The position numbers were made by a program, and so were the translations under genes. This document shows positions 1 to 9,362 of a DNA stretch of 64,000 nt, one piece after another. The stretch comes from Aquimarina sp. AU58 (GTDB lineage Bacteria > Bacteroidota > Bacteroidia > Flavobacteriales > Flavobacteriaceae), in contig NZ_OMPD01000007.1 of assembly GCF_900312745.1 (NCBI RefSeq), forward strand, positions 316,523-380,522, written 5' to 3'. Numbering within the stretch: position 1 is the first letter of the stretch; the number at the start of each line of letters is the position of its first letter. The notes below the pieces were generated by a model. The model was not told the origin of the DNA. It did no database searches and saw nothing but the letters and a program-made list of their open reading frames with translations.

Positions 1-120
1 ATGATTTATTTTGAATCAAAACTAACCACATTAGATTTACGTTATTGGGTATTTGCGACTAACTACCGAATTAGCTTTGCTTATACCTTAAATAGTATCA
101 AAAATGTGGTAAACCTGTAA
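1..120 (+). CDS. Possible 3' end of an unidentified CDS
   Basis: An open frame runs from the first base to a TAA at 118-120 and encodes 39 residues that end in a pattern of alternating aromatic and polar residues (SFAYTLNSIKNVVNL). This could be the last strands of an outer-membrane beta-barrel protein whose body lies before the window, but it is too short to assign. The ATG at base 1 is probably an internal codon or chance. No ribosome binding site can be judged. Confidence 0.35.
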   Translation: MIYFESKLTTLDLRYWVFATNYRISFAYTLNSIKNVVNL

Positions 121-206
121 AAAACCATATCAATTTGGCTTTTTATCTCGTTAACAATGCTGTTTAAAAAAATATATTGATATTACACTCTATTTTTGTT
201 TAGCCA

Positions 207-1277
207 ATGATTTCTAAAGAGTTTGTATTAAAAATAATTGTAGAATTATTACTTCATATCACCTTTTGGATTGTAGTATTGGTTTGCTATACCTATTTCT
301 TTGGGCATAATACAGACAACATAAGTTATGTTTTTTCTTTTTCGTTATTCTTAATGCCGGTAACCATTGGGACTACCTATACTGTAATTAACCATCTCAT
401 TCCTAAATATCTATTAAAAGAGAAGTATTTACTATTCTTATTATACTGCATATATACTATCATTATTTCTGCTTTTTTTATCACTATTTCATTCTTTTAT
501 GGATTGATTTTTTTATCATCCCTAAAATTAGAAGGCATGGCCCCTATGACCAGAAGTCCTTTTTTTCTGTTTATTGCGGTATATTTTGTAGTCTTTGTTG
601 CTAGTGCTTTTAGTTTGGTACGACATAATTATAAATCAAACTCAGCAAACCGAGAACTGCAACATAAAGTCTTAGAGGCTCAACTTAAACTTAAAGAACA
701 AGAATTACATTATCTCAAAATGCAAATTCATCCTCATTTTTTATTCAATACGTTAAACACGATGTATGGATTTGCGCTAAAAAAATCTGAAGAAACTCCA
801 GAAATGATCTTGAGGCTTTCGAACCTATTAGATTACCTCTTATATCAGGTAGATAAACCTTTGGTATCATTAAAACAAGAATTAGATCATATCAAAGACT
901 ATGTTACCTTAGAAAAAATGCGATTTAATGATACACTAGATGTAACTATGAATTTTGAAAATGTAAACGATTCTATTCATATTGCTCCTATGCTGTTAAT
1001 TCCGTTTGTAGAAAATAGTTTTAAGCATGGACAAATACGAAATAAAAAACTCTCTATTTATATGAAACTAACCCATATAGATAACGTAGTACATTTTTGT
1101 ATAAAAAATTCAATTTATAGTTCTTCTGAAAATGACCCAGATGGTATTGGTTTATCTAACATCAAAAAAAGGCTTTCCTCATTGTATGCTGATAATCATG
1201 AGTTACTAATTTCTATAGATGAGCAGTGGCATAGTGTCGAATTAAATCTAAATACTTCTAAAACAAAAAACCTATGA
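207..1277 (+). CDS. LytS/YehU-type sensor histidine kinase
   Basis: This is a membrane histidine kinase of the LytS family, 356 residues long. The first 140 residues hold four hydrophobic segments, followed by a short coiled coil (about 145-172). The signature IHPHFLFNTLN contains the probable phospho-accepting His177, and a HATPase domain follows with its N-box near NSFKHG and a glycine box at GIGLSNIKKRL. There is no periplasmic sensor domain, so the signal is probably sensed in or near the membrane. The stop overlaps the start of the LytTR regulator at ATGA, so the two are translationally coupled and form a two-component pair. The inducing signal cannot be read from the sequence. Confidence 0.93.
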   Translation: MISKEFVLKIIVELLLHITFWIVVLVCYTYFFGHNTDNISYVFSFSLFLMPVTIGTTYTVINHLIPKYLLKEKYLLFLLYCIYTIIISAFFITISFFYGLIFLSSLKLEGMAPMTRSPFFLFIAVYFVVFVASAFSLVRHNYKSNSANRELQHKVLEAQLKLKEQELHYLKMQIHPHFLFNTLNTMYGFALKKSEETPEMILRLSNLLDYLLYQVDKPLVSLKQELDHIKDYVTLEKMRFNDTLDVTMNFENVNDSIHIAPMLLIPFVENSFKHGQIRNKKLSIYMKLTHIDNVVHFCIKNSIYSSSENDPDGIGLSNIKKRLSSLYADNHELLISIDEQWHSVELNLNTSKTKNL

Positions 1278-1984
1278 GCTCCAAAATATCCTGTATCATA
1301 GTAGATGATGAACCCACAGCAAGAGAGATTATCTCCTCTCACCTGTCAAAAATTGATCGTATTGAGGTTATAGCAACGTGTAGTAACGCTCTAGAAGCGT
1401 TTAATTGTATTAATACCCAAAAAGTAGATCTTATTTTTCTAGATATAAATATGCCTGAGATTTCAGGAATTTCTTTTGCGAAATCTATTAATAAGGATAT
1501 CAAAATTATATTTACTACTGCCTATCGTGAATATGCTATTGATGGTTTTGATCTTCATGCAGTAGATTATTTATTAAAACCTATCGCTTATGAACGATTA
1601 CTAAATGCCATACATAATTATTTTGAAGTCTATCATAAGACAGAATCATCAAAAACTATTGAAACCAGTTCGAATGAATTTATTTTTGTTCGATCAGATC
1701 GAAGAATGAAAAAAGTTGATTTTGCCGAAATTATTTATATCGAAAGTTATAGTGACTATGTAAAAATCCATTGCTCATCTAATACTATTGTCTCGAGAGA
1801 AACAATAAGTACAATCGAATCCAAATTACCACAGCAATATTTTATGCGAACCCATCGATCTTATATTATTGCTATTTCGAGGATAGATTCTTTTTCTAAT
1901 GAAGAAATTATAGTTGGTAAAAACTCTATTCCTATTAGCAGAAATTACAAAGCTGAAGTATTGTCAAGATTAGAGAATATGTAA
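1274..1984 (+). CDS. LytTR-family response regulator
   Basis: The 236-residue protein has an N-terminal receiver domain (about 5-120) with the acidic pair DD11-12, the phospho-acceptor Asp57 in FLDINMP and the conserved Lys in LLKP. A C-terminal LytTR DNA-binding domain follows (about 138-235), recognised by FVRSDRRMKKV, YIESYSDYVKI and the MRTHRSYII motif. It is the cognate regulator of the upstream LytS-type kinase, which it overlaps by four bases. A strong terminator follows at 2007-2050, so the operon ends here. Family members usually control envelope, export or metabolite genes; its targets are not visible. Confidence 0.95.
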   Translation: MSSKISCIIVDDEPTAREIISSHLSKIDRIEVIATCSNALEAFNCINTQKVDLIFLDINMPEISGISFAKSINKDIKIIFTTAYREYAIDGFDLHAVDYLLKPIAYERLLNAIHNYFEVYHKTESSKTIETSSNEFIFVRSDRRMKKVDFAEIIYIESYSDYVKIHCSSNTIVSRETISTIESKLPQQYFMRTHRSYIIAISRIDSFSNEEIIVGKNSIPISRNYKAEVLSRLENM

Positions 1985-2006
1985 GTATAAGTGTTACCAA
2001 AAAATT

Positions 2007-2050
2007 CTAAGCCTGTTAAAGATTATAAAAACTTCAACAGGCTTAGTTTT
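2007..2050 (+). terminator. Rho-independent terminator after the LytTR gene
   Basis: A perfect 11-bp inverted repeat (CTAAGCCTGTT at 2007-2017, AACAGGCTTAG at 2036-2046) is followed by TTTT. It lies between the convergent LytTR gene and lpdA and may serve both strands. Confidence 0.85.
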
Positions 2051-2089
2051 ACACTAATATATTATGTTTTTTACTACTTCTTAATTTGA

Positions 2090-3496
2090 TTAAGAATGTA
2101 ACGCTCTATTATCTGTCGCAGCAAGCGCTGCTTCTTTTACTGCTTCTGTAAACGTCGGGTGTGCATGAGACATACGAGAAATATCTTCGGCAGATGCTCT
2201 AAACTCCATTGCAGTAACTGCTTCGGCAATAAGGTCTGCACAACGTGCTCCAATCATATGAACGCCCAATACCTCATCTGTAACTTCGTCTGCAAGTATT
2301 TTCACAAAACCATCAAGATCGCCACTAGCACGTGATCTACCTAGTGCTCTAAAAGAAAACTGTCCTGATTTATATTTTACTCCAGCTTCTTTTAATTCTT
2401 CTTCAGTTTTACCCACCGCAGCTACTTCCGGCCAGGTGTATACTACTCCTGGGATCAGATTGTAATCAATATGTGGTTTCTGTCCTGCTAGCGTTTCAGC
2501 AACAAAAACTCCTTCTTCTTCAGCCTTATGTGCCAGCATTGCTCCTTTTATCACATCACCTATCGCGTAGATATTAGAAGCACTCGTTTGTAAATGGTCA
2601 TTAACCTCAACCTGTCCTCTATCATTAAGTTTTACTCCAGCAGCTTCTGCATTTAATCCATCGGTATAAGGTCTACGGCCAACAGATACCAAGCAGTAAT
2701 CTCCTTTAAACTCTACCGGATTTCCTTTTTTATCATCTGCAGTTACCGTTACTTCATCTCCAGAAACCGATACTCCTGTTACTTTATGAGAAGTATAAAT
2801 TTTGGATTTCTGTTTTTTCATTACTTTCTGTAATTCTCTAGATAGCGCTTTATCCATTCCGGGAATAATTCGATCCATATATTCTATTACAGAAACTTCT
2901 GCTCCCAAACGACGATATACTTGCCCTAATTCTAATCCAATTACTCCACCCCCAATAATAATTAGGTGTTTTGGCACTTCTTTTAGTTTAAGTGCCTCTG
3001 TAGATGTAATTACTCTCTTTTTATCAATTTCGATAAATGGTAATGTTGATGGTTTAGAACCAGTAGCAATTATCGTGTTTTTAGCTTCGATTGTTTCTAC
3101 AGTCCCATCTGTTTTTGTAATATTTATATGCGTAGTATCTTTAAATGATCCTACACCCTCAAAAACATCTATCTTATTTTTTTTCATCAAAAAACTAACT
3201 CCGTCACAAGTTTGATCTACCACAGTTTGTTTACGGGCAATCATCTTTTCCAGATTGATCTTTACATCACCAGGAATCTCGATCCCATGATCTGCAAAAT
3301 GCTTTACAGCATGCTCATAGTGATGAGAAGAATCTAACAATGCCTTACTGGGGATACACCCTACATTAAGACAAGTTCCTCCAAGTGTTGAATATTTTTC
3401 GATTATTGCGGTTTTCATTCCCAGTTGTGCGCATCGAATAGCGGCCACATATCCACCAGGTCCAGAGCCAATTACGGCTACATCATATGTACTCAT
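2090..3496 (-). CDS. lpdA: Dihydrolipoyl dehydrogenase (E3)
   Basis: This 468-residue flavoprotein reoxidises dihydrolipoamide in the pyruvate, 2-oxoglutarate and branched-chain 2-oxoacid dehydrogenase complexes, passing electrons to NAD+. Visible features are the FAD-binding GSGPGGYVAAIRCAQLG near the N-terminus, the redox disulfide in GGTCLNVGCIPSK, a second dinucleotide fold at GGGVIGLELG, the FAD motif YAIGDV and the C-terminal interface motif HAHPTFTEA with its catalytic His. Length is normal for the family. It stands alone, with no E1 or E2 genes beside it. A TACATTTG -7-like box lies about 38 bases upstream of the start on the minus strand. Confidence 0.97.
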   Translation of the reverse strand: MSTYDVAVIGSGPGGYVAAIRCAQLGMKTAIIEKYSTLGGTCLNVGCIPSKALLDSSHHYEHAVKHFADHGIEIPGDVKINLEKMIARKQTVVDQTCDGVSFLMKKNKIDVFEGVGSFKDTTHINITKTDGTVETIEAKNTIIATGSKPSTLPFIEIDKKRVITSTEALKLKEVPKHLIIIGGGVIGLELGQVYRRLGAEVSVIEYMDRIIPGMDKALSRELQKVMKKQKSKIYTSHKVTGVSVSGDEVTVTADDKKGNPVEFKGDYCLVSVGRRPYTDGLNAEAAGVKLNDRGQVEVNDHLQTSASNIYAIGDVIKGAMLAHKAEEEGVFVAETLAGQKPHIDYNLIPGVVYTWPEVAAVGKTEEELKEAGVKYKSGQFSFRALGRSRASGDLDGFVKILADEVTDEVLGVHMIGARCADLIAEAVTAMEFRASAEDISRMSHAHPTFTEAVKEAALAATDNRALHS

Positions 3497-3533
3497 AATA
3501 GATTATTATGTTGTGCGTGTTAATTATGAACAA

Positions 3534-3541
3534 CAAATGTA
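3534..3541 (-). promoter_or_regulatory. Candidate -7 box of lpdA
   Basis: Read on the minus strand this is TACATTTG, matching the Bacteroidota -7 consensus TAnnTTTG, 38 bases before the lpdA start. No clear TTG element was found at the right distance, so the call is tentative. Confidence 0.35.
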
Positions 3542-3747
3542 CAAATGTTTTGCTTCTTACAGAAGCACTGATCTTGTCAAATTTTCATTATAAAGCAATA
3601 TTAGGGCAATCAAAAAGTTATACTTTAATTCATGGTAAAGAATGAATTAATGAAAGAATGAGATCATGAAGCCATCAAAAAACAAAAATCTTTGCTAATT
3701 TGCAGCTTCGATACTTTATTTACTCTTAAAGACCTTTTGATATAATT

Positions 3748-5304
3748 ATGCGATATTTATCAACTCTTTTTTTGCTTGCTGTACTAGTTTTATGGAGCTC
3801 CTGCCGTAATGATTTTGAGTCAAATCCAAGTACAGGAAATTTAAATTTCTCGACAGACACCTTATTTCTAGATACCGTTTTTACCAATATAGGTTCCAGT
3901 ACATACAGTTTTAAAGTATATAACCATACCAGCGATGATTTTACCATCCCTGCAATTGCGCTAGAGCGTGGTGAAAATTCTAACTACAGGCTTAATGTTG
4001 ATGGTATTCCCGGAAAATCCTTTGAGAATATTCAGGTTTTAGCCAAGGATAGTATTTTTGTTTTTGTAGAAACAACAACAAATATCACTAATCAAACAGC
4101 AGATGTAGAGTTTTTATATACGGATCGAGTATTATTTGATACAGGAGGAAATCAACAGGATGTTGATCTGGTAACTCTAATAAAAGATGCCGTATTTTTG
4201 TTTCCTTCTCGGGATGCCATGACAGGTGAGACAGAAACGTTATTACTCGGTCTTGATAATGAAAATAATGAAATTAGAATTGAAGGTTTCTTTCTGGAAG
4301 ATGATCAACTCAACTTCACCAACGAAAAACCTTATGTCGTTTATGGATATGCTGCTATACCTAGCGGAAAAACACTTACTATAGATGCAGGTGCAAGAAT
4401 ACACTTTCATACTAATTCTGGGATTATAGCTGCAAACGGAGCTACTCTTACCGTAAACGGTGAACTAAGTACAGATCCAGAGCTTCTTGAAAATGAAGTG
4501 ATTTTTGAAAGCGATCGCTTAGAACCTGGTTTTAGTGATATCCCGGGGCAATGGGGAACTATCTGGCTTACTGCGGGAAGCACAGGTCACTCTATAAATC
4601 ATGCAACCATAAAAAATGCAACAGTAGGAATACTAATGGACTCTAATGACGGAGGCTCAGATCCGACGCTTACTATTAAAAACACCCAGATCTATAACAG
4701 TTCTAATGTAGGACTTCTGGCGCGTACAGGTAATGTACTGGGGGAAAACCTGGTAATTAATAATGCCGGACAAGTATCTCTTAACTGTTCACTAGGCGGC
4801 ACCTATAATTTTAACCACTGTACATTTGCAAATTATTCTAGTATCGGAACTGGGTTTAGAGAGCTTCCAACGGTATTGATTGATAACAATTTACGAGTAA
4901 ATGAAACCGATGTAGTTGTTGCAGATTTACTTGAAGCTAATTTTACAAACTGTATTATCTACGGAAATCAGGATTTAGAATTAATATTTAGTAAAATTGA
5001 TGGCACAGCATTCAATTATAATTTCAAGAACTGTTTAATTAGGTTTAATGATTCTGGTGACCAGTTTACTGGCAATCCTTTATACGATTTTACGAATACC
5101 GCTCTGTATGAAAATGTTATTTTAAATGAAGAACCTGATTTTAAAACTCCGCTTGAAAACATGCTTAGTATTGGTGAAAATTCTGCCGCTAATGGTAAAG
5201 CGTCTACTCCTACCTCGGGAACCGATATTTTAGGAACTCTTCGCAGTACTACTGCTCCCGATATAGGTGCATACGAAAGCACAGCCTTTGAAGTAGAAAA
5301 TTGA
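3748..5304 (+). CDS. Lipoprotein with right-handed beta-helix
   Basis: This 518-residue protein starts with a lipoprotein signal peptide (hydrophobic stretch, then SSC with the lipidated Cys at 19). Residues of about 30-130 look like an Ig-like domain. From about 180 on, repeated short strands rich in Asn, Gly and Thr (for example ATIKNATVGI, QIYNSSNVGLLAR, FTNCIIYGN, FKNCLIRFN) are typical of a right-handed parallel beta-helix. The C-terminal PDIGAYE motif matches the ending of many beta-helix 'choice-of-anchor Q' type proteins. It is probably attached to the outer membrane. No catalytic residues can be assigned, so polysaccharide binding or cleavage is possible but unproven. Confidence 0.7.
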   Translation: MRYLSTLFLLAVLVLWSSCRNDFESNPSTGNLNFSTDTLFLDTVFTNIGSSTYSFKVYNHTSDDFTIPAIALERGENSNYRLNVDGIPGKSFENIQVLAKDSIFVFVETTTNITNQTADVEFLYTDRVLFDTGGNQQDVDLVTLIKDAVFLFPSRDAMTGETETLLLGLDNENNEIRIEGFFLEDDQLNFTNEKPYVVYGYAAIPSGKTLTIDAGARIHFHTNSGIIAANGATLTVNGELSTDPELLENEVIFESDRLEPGFSDIPGQWGTIWLTAGSTGHSINHATIKNATVGILMDSNDGGSDPTLTIKNTQIYNSSNVGLLARTGNVLGENLVINNAGQVSLNCSLGGTYNFNHCTFANYSSIGTGFRELPTVLIDNNLRVNETDVVVADLLEANFTNCIIYGNQDLELIFSKIDGTAFNYNFKNCLIRFNDSGDQFTGNPLYDFTNTALYENVILNEEPDFKTPLENMLSIGENSAANGKASTPTSGTDILGTLRSTTAPDIGAYESTAFEVEN

Positions 5305-5449
5305 TTTATAATATTATCATTCTTCATTAACACCTAGTAGTATCTTAAATATAGAGATACTAAAAACCGTATTTTTACTTATAGGAAACAACTACGATAA
5401 AGATTAGATTTGATATAATAACCATATTACTAACTAATCTTTTACACAA

Positions 5450-6898
5450 ATGAAAACTAAATTTGCCAATCTAGCAAGTTCTTTATTAGTGGCTTGTCTT
5501 GTAATCTTCGTTATTGTTATTTCTTGTAAAACAGATAAAACAGACAAAAAAGAAAAGATAGAGCAACAACCTGTTGCTTATGAAAATGTAGAGGAAAAAA
5601 GTAACGATTGTAATTGCGAACCTGCATGGTTTCCTCACGCTCAAACACCTCCTCCAGAAGAAGGTAAAGGAAGTCCTTTTGATACTACCAGTACAACAAA
5701 TTGTATTTTTCAACAATGGTCCTGGCAAAAATTCTTATGGTTAACCAAACCAGATAATGGAACAACTGTTTTCGAAAATAAGTTAATACAGGTTAGTGAT
5801 TTAATGATTCCTGTAGAACCTCAATCAGGATTATCTTTGGTTCTTAAAGATATAGAACAAGCCGGTTCTGATGGAGTCTTAAAAACCAATTCTCAATTTA
5901 ATTCGAGCATAAATAAATCTGATACGGTTTACTATTCGATTCATATTGACGATACCTTAAAAGTTGCTGCCGATCATTTTAAAACTGCTATCCTGGATGG
6001 ATCTATTCCTCATAATAATACCGAAACATTTCCTATTGGATCATTAGAGTTAAAAGTTTCGTGGGTAAAAACCAGTGCAATACCTACAGATAAGCTCTCG
6101 TCATATTACCAGACCAAAGCAGCCATTTATGAAAATGGCACATATGTTACCAGTGATGTTGCTTTATTAGGAATGCATGTAGTTGGGGTTGTCATAAATC
6201 ATCCAGAATTTATATGGGCAACTTTTGAGCATAATGATATGGCTCCCTACTATGATTGGAATACTAATACAGTATCTTCTACCGATGAAAAATTATTATT
6301 TGGTAAAGGAAATACTTCATCTCTAGACGGAATTACATGGAGTGGCAATCAACCCAAAGAACCCAATAAAGCTTTTACACTTTTCGAATTTGGTGTTCCC
6401 AGAACGCAAGGGAACGGCTTTATGGAAACCAGTCAAAAAGAACCAAAAAATTATGATAATATAAAGAACATTAATTCTTGTGTTGCTTCAAAACTTAAGG
6501 ATGTATGGAAAAATTATTTTTATAACGGAGGGATTTGGATCGATACCGATGGGCTACCCCCACAAAAACAAGCAGATACCATCCAAAAATTAGCCGGCAA
6601 TATATCTCATGCTACAAAAGGATCTATCACAAGAGGATCTCTAAATCTTTCCAACCTTACTATGGAAACCTATACACAGACTTTTCAAAGTGATGTACAT
6701 GATATTAATGTAAATAACTTAGTCAATTGCTTTGTTTGCCATAACTCAGAGAATTTTAACGAAGATAAAGCTAAATCACCATTATACTTAAGTCATATAT
6801 TTAATGCTTATCTGCAACATGGAGCAGGAAAAACACACGATGAGATTAACACATTAAAAATCAAAGAATTTAACGAACAGTTCATGAAAAAAGGGTAA
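5450..6898 (+). CDS. Lipoprotein with a single CxxCH haem motif
   Basis: The 482-residue protein has a lipoprotein signal (VISC, Cys26) followed by a Cys-rich start (NDCNCEP). A conserved-looking core contains LLGMHVVGVVINHPEFIWAT and FEHNDMAPYYDW. Near the C-terminus CFVCH fits a covalent c-type haem site, set in NLVNCFVCHNSENF, with several His downstream as possible ligands. I infer a monohaem cytochrome c-like periplasmic or surface lipoprotein. Proteins with a similar WxTFEH region and a lone CxxCH occur elsewhere, but I cannot name the family. No redox partner is adjacent, and a terminator follows at once, so it is a single-gene unit. Confidence 0.6.
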   Translation: MKTKFANLASSLLVACLVIFVIVISCKTDKTDKKEKIEQQPVAYENVEEKSNDCNCEPAWFPHAQTPPPEEGKGSPFDTTSTTNCIFQQWSWQKFLWLTKPDNGTTVFENKLIQVSDLMIPVEPQSGLSLVLKDIEQAGSDGVLKTNSQFNSSINKSDTVYYSIHIDDTLKVAADHFKTAILDGSIPHNNTETFPIGSLELKVSWVKTSAIPTDKLSSYYQTKAAIYENGTYVTSDVALLGMHVVGVVINHPEFIWATFEHNDMAPYYDWNTNTVSSTDEKLLFGKGNTSSLDGITWSGNQPKEPNKAFTLFEFGVPRTQGNGFMETSQKEPKNYDNIKNINSCVASKLKDVWKNYFYNGGIWIDTDGLPPQKQADTIQKLAGNISHATKGSITRGSLNLSNLTMETYTQTFQSDVHDINVNNLVNCFVCHNSENFNEDKAKSPLYLSHIFNAYLQHGAGKTHDEINTLKIKEFNEQFMKKG

Positions 6899-6918
6899 TT
6901 CTCATATTCAATTCAATT

Positions 6919-6962
6919 AAAACTGCTCGTATTTTATCATAGGCAAATACGAGCAGTTTTCT
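6919..6962 (+). terminator. Terminator after the CxxCH lipoprotein gene
   Basis: A perfect 16-bp inverted repeat (6919-6934 and 6945-6960, core ACTGCTCGTA / TACGAGCAGT) with a 10-base loop ends in a T-rich tract. It is 20 bases after the stop codon. Confidence 0.88.
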
Positions 6963-7033
6963 ATTTCACCACATATCGAACTCCATTCATCCCAAGAATT
7001 TTAGAAACTTAAACAATAAAGGCAACAAATCAT

Positions 7034-7041
7034 TACATTTG
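7034..7041 (+). promoter_or_regulatory. Candidate -7 box of the GNAT gene
   Basis: TACATTTG matches TAnnTTTG and lies 50 bases before the start of the acetyltransferase gene. The same ATTACATTTGAA string recurs before lspA. No good TTG element was seen. Confidence 0.35.
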
Positions 7042-7091
7042 AATACGTTTATAAAAACGAAAACTTATAATTTATTTTTCAGTTTATTACA

Positions 7092-7631
7092 ATGAATTCA
7101 TATCTCTTTACCTCTCAACGATTAGGTTTCCGTAATTGGACCCTCGATGACTTAGAAACATTATTCGAAATCAATAATGATAATGATGTAATGGAATTTT
7201 TTCCGTTTAAGCCATCAAAAGAAGATACCAAAGCATTTATTATAAGAATGCAGGAAATGTATTCAGAAAAAGGGTTTTGTTATTTTGCTGTTGATCTGTT
7301 GGATAATGCCGAATGCATAGGGTTTATAGGTTTGTGTGAACAAACTTATTTAGAAAAATTAAACCCATTTGTCGATATCGGTTGGCGACTCAAAAAAAGT
7401 ATCTGGAACAAAGGATATGCTACCGAAGGTGCCAAAGCTTGTTTAGATTTTGGTTTTAATACTATTGGATTAGACAAAATTTACTCTGTAGCACCAGCAA
7501 TTAACGTAAAATCAGAATTAATCATGAAAAAGATTGGGATGCAACAAATCGAAACCTTTGAACATCCCAAATTATCAGATAATGAGCGATTGAAATGCTG
7601 TGTGTTATATGAGAGAGAAAGAGAATACTAG
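7092..7631 (+). CDS. GNAT-family N-acetyltransferase (RimJ/RimL-like)
   Basis: A 179-residue GNAT-fold protein of the RimJ/RimL subgroup. It begins with the strand SQRLGFRNWTLDDLETL, has the acetyl-CoA binding region around DIGWRLKKSIWNKGYATEGAKA, and ends with the motif in which residues after INVKSELIMKKIGM form the last helix and strand. Such enzymes move an acetyl group from acetyl-CoA to an amine, often the N-terminus of a protein or a small molecule. The substrate is unknown. It starts a co-directional run that includes a small secreted protein, lspA and an AhpD-like gene. Confidence 0.88.
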   Translation: MNSYLFTSQRLGFRNWTLDDLETLFEINNDNDVMEFFPFKPSKEDTKAFIIRMQEMYSEKGFCYFAVDLLDNAECIGFIGLCEQTYLEKLNPFVDIGWRLKKSIWNKGYATEGAKACLDFGFNTIGLDKIYSVAPAINVKSELIMKKIGMQQIETFEHPKLSDNERLKCCVLYEREREY

Positions 7632-7652
7632 AATAATTAAAAAACAATTACT

Positions 7653-8186
7653 ATGTCAAAATTTAAAATTATAGCCATAGCATTAATTACTTTTCTATGT
7701 TTTACACGAATAGCTATAGCTCAACAAGATGCGGTACATAAAAAAATTAATGCAGACATGTATGGTAATTTCTCTAAAGCATTTGAGACTTTAGATTATG
7801 ACTTATTTGCTTCTATACATAGCAAAAAAATGATTAGAATTTCGGGCAATGGTGGTGAAATTAAAAAAGCAAGTGCCTATTTAAAAGGTTATAAAAAACG
7901 ATGGAGTGTTCCTTCCAAAAAACCTGCTCCAATTGATTTTAGGTTATTTGAAAGAATCTACTCTGATTCCCTGGTTTCTGACAGAGGAATTTACAGAGTT
8001 ACTTATATCGACGACACTAATAAGACAAAACACTCCTATGGTCAGTTTCATGTTGTATTAAAGATGGAAGATAAAAACTGGAAAATATGGATGGATTATG
8101 ATTCTGATGAAAATAAAAGTATTAATAAAGATAGTTATGATGCTGCTTTTTCTATTTCTGAATATAAAAAATACTGGAAACACTAA
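7653..8186 (+). CDS. Secreted NTF2/SnoaL-like protein
   Basis: A 177-residue protein with a clear signal peptide (hydrophobic stretch, IAIAQQ cleavage region). The mature part has the layout of the NTF2/SnoaL-like fold: an N-terminal helix (NADMYGNFSKAFETLD), a middle helical segment with GYKKRW, and a C-terminal sheet ending in FHVVLKMEDKNWKIWMDYDSD. Such domains often bind small ligands in the periplasm, but no catalytic residues are evident. It follows the GNAT gene by 21 bases and may be co-transcribed. Function unknown. Confidence 0.6.
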   Translation: MSKFKIIAIALITFLCFTRIAIAQQDAVHKKINADMYGNFSKAFETLDYDLFASIHSKKMIRISGNGGEIKKASAYLKGYKKRWSVPSKKPAPIDFRLFERIYSDSLVSDRGIYRVTYIDDTNKTKHSYGQFHVVLKMEDKNWKIWMDYDSDENKSINKDSYDAAFSISEYKKYWKH

Positions 8187-8205
8187 GATAGTCTGAAGTT
8201 TCTAT

Positions 8206-8213
8206 TACATTTG
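8206..8213 (+). promoter_or_regulatory. Candidate -7 box of lspA
   Basis: TACATTTG matches TAnnTTTG and lies 25 bases before the lspA start, a normal leader length. No clear upstream TTG element. Confidence 0.4.
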
Positions 8214-8238
8214 AAAAACACTTACTGCAATTGTACAC

Positions 8239-8754
8239 ATGAAGATTACAAGAAAAATAAGAATCATACTCATTCTCTCTCTGGTCTTACTAAATATAAG
8301 TTGTGATCAGATTTCAAAGAATGTTGTTCGACAAACAATCGAACCTTATGAGCGTATAGAAGTTTTTAAGGATAGTTTTGTATTGACTAAAGTAGAAAAC
8401 ACTGGTGCCGCCTATAGCTTGGGATCAGATTTGGCTCCGATCTTAAAAATACTTTTATTACAAATTCTTCCAATATTAGTGTTATTACTATTATTAAGAC
8501 AGATATTGATTAAGACAAATTATTCTAAAGAAACAATCATAGGTTTTGCTTTTATTATTGGTGGCGGAATCGGAAACCTTTTTGATCGCATTGTATATGG
8601 ATCGGTAACTGATTTTTTGATTTTAGATTTAGGAATCATAAAAACCGAAATATTTAACCTTGCCGATGTTTCAATTTTTTTAGGCTCAATTTTAGTTTTA
8701 ATTACTACTTTTTTTAATAAAAAAGGAACTATTTTTAAAGAAAAAATTCAATAA
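8239..8754 (+). CDS. lspA: Lipoprotein signal peptidase II
   Basis: A 171-residue inner-membrane aspartic protease that cuts the signal peptide from diacylated prolipoproteins. Four hydrophobic segments are visible. Family motifs present are NTGAAYSL, GGGIGNLFDR, VTDFL and FNLADVSI; the Asp residues of the last two form the catalytic dyad. The stop is two bases before the start of the AhpD-like gene, so they are probably co-transcribed. The many lipoproteins in this window would be its substrates. Confidence 0.93.
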   Translation: MKITRKIRIILILSLVLLNISCDQISKNVVRQTIEPYERIEVFKDSFVLTKVENTGAAYSLGSDLAPILKILLLQILPILVLLLLLRQILIKTNYSKETIIGFAFIIGGGIGNLFDRIVYGSVTDFLILDLGIIKTEIFNLADVSIFLGSILVLITTFFNKKGTIFKEKIQ

Positions 8755-8756
8755 CA

Positions 8757-9362
8757 ATGAGTTGGATTAAAGAAATATCATATACCGAAGCAACGGGGCA
8801 ATTAAAAAAAATCTATAACCGTATTAAAGGTCCAGATAATAATGTAGATAATGTATTGTCTATACATAGTCTACGGCCACATACTCTGATAGGCCATATG
8901 GGCTTATATAAAAATGTATTACACAACTCTAATAATACATTGCCCAAATGGTACTTAGAGACTCTTGGTGTGTATGTAAGTAGTCTCAATCAATGTAGCT
9001 ATTGCGTAGATCATCACTCGGTTGGATTAAAACGACTATTGAATGATGATATCAGGTTTAAGGAAATTTTGTCCTGTTTATCCAAAGATGAATTGCAAAA
9101 TCATTTTAAGTATCAATATTTGGCAGGCCTTCAATATGCTAAGAAGTTAACGTTATCACATCATACTATTACCGAATCAGATATTCATAACCTTAGAGAT
9201 CAAAATTTATCTGATGGTGAGATCCTGGAGATTAATCAGGTAGTAAGCTATTTTAATTATGTAAATAGAACTGTAGTTGGTTTAGGAGTTAATACTGATG
9301 GAGATATTATTGGACTTTCACCTAATGATAGTGATGACGCCAAGAACTGGAGTCATTCCTGA
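8757..9362 (+). CDS. AhpD-like peroxidase-related protein
   Basis: The 201-residue protein belongs to the carboxymuconolactone decarboxylase/AhpD superfamily. The key motif CSYCVDHHS gives the CxxC redox pair with the following His, set in an all-helical context (YLETLGVYVSSLNQCSYC). Such proteins act as thiol peroxidases or disulfide reductases in oxidative-stress defence, although many members are uncharacterised. It follows lspA by two bases and its last ten bases overlap the end of a convergent minus-strand lipoprotein gene. Confidence 0.85.
   Translation: MSWIKEISYTEATGQLKKIYNRIKGPDNNVDNVLSIHSLRPHTLIGHMGLYKNVLHNSNNTLPKWYLETLGVYVSSLNQCSYCVDHHSVGLKRLLNDDIRFKEILSCLSKDELQNHFKYQYLAGLQYAKKLTLSHHTITESDIHNLRDQNLSDGEILEINQVVSYFNYVNRTVVGLGVNTDGDIIGLSPNDSDDAKNWSHS

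Noticed and set aside
2802..3215. 137-codon open frame on the plus strand inside lpdA
   Set aside because: It is antisense to a clear, full-length dihydrolipoyl dehydrogenase and has no recognisable domain.
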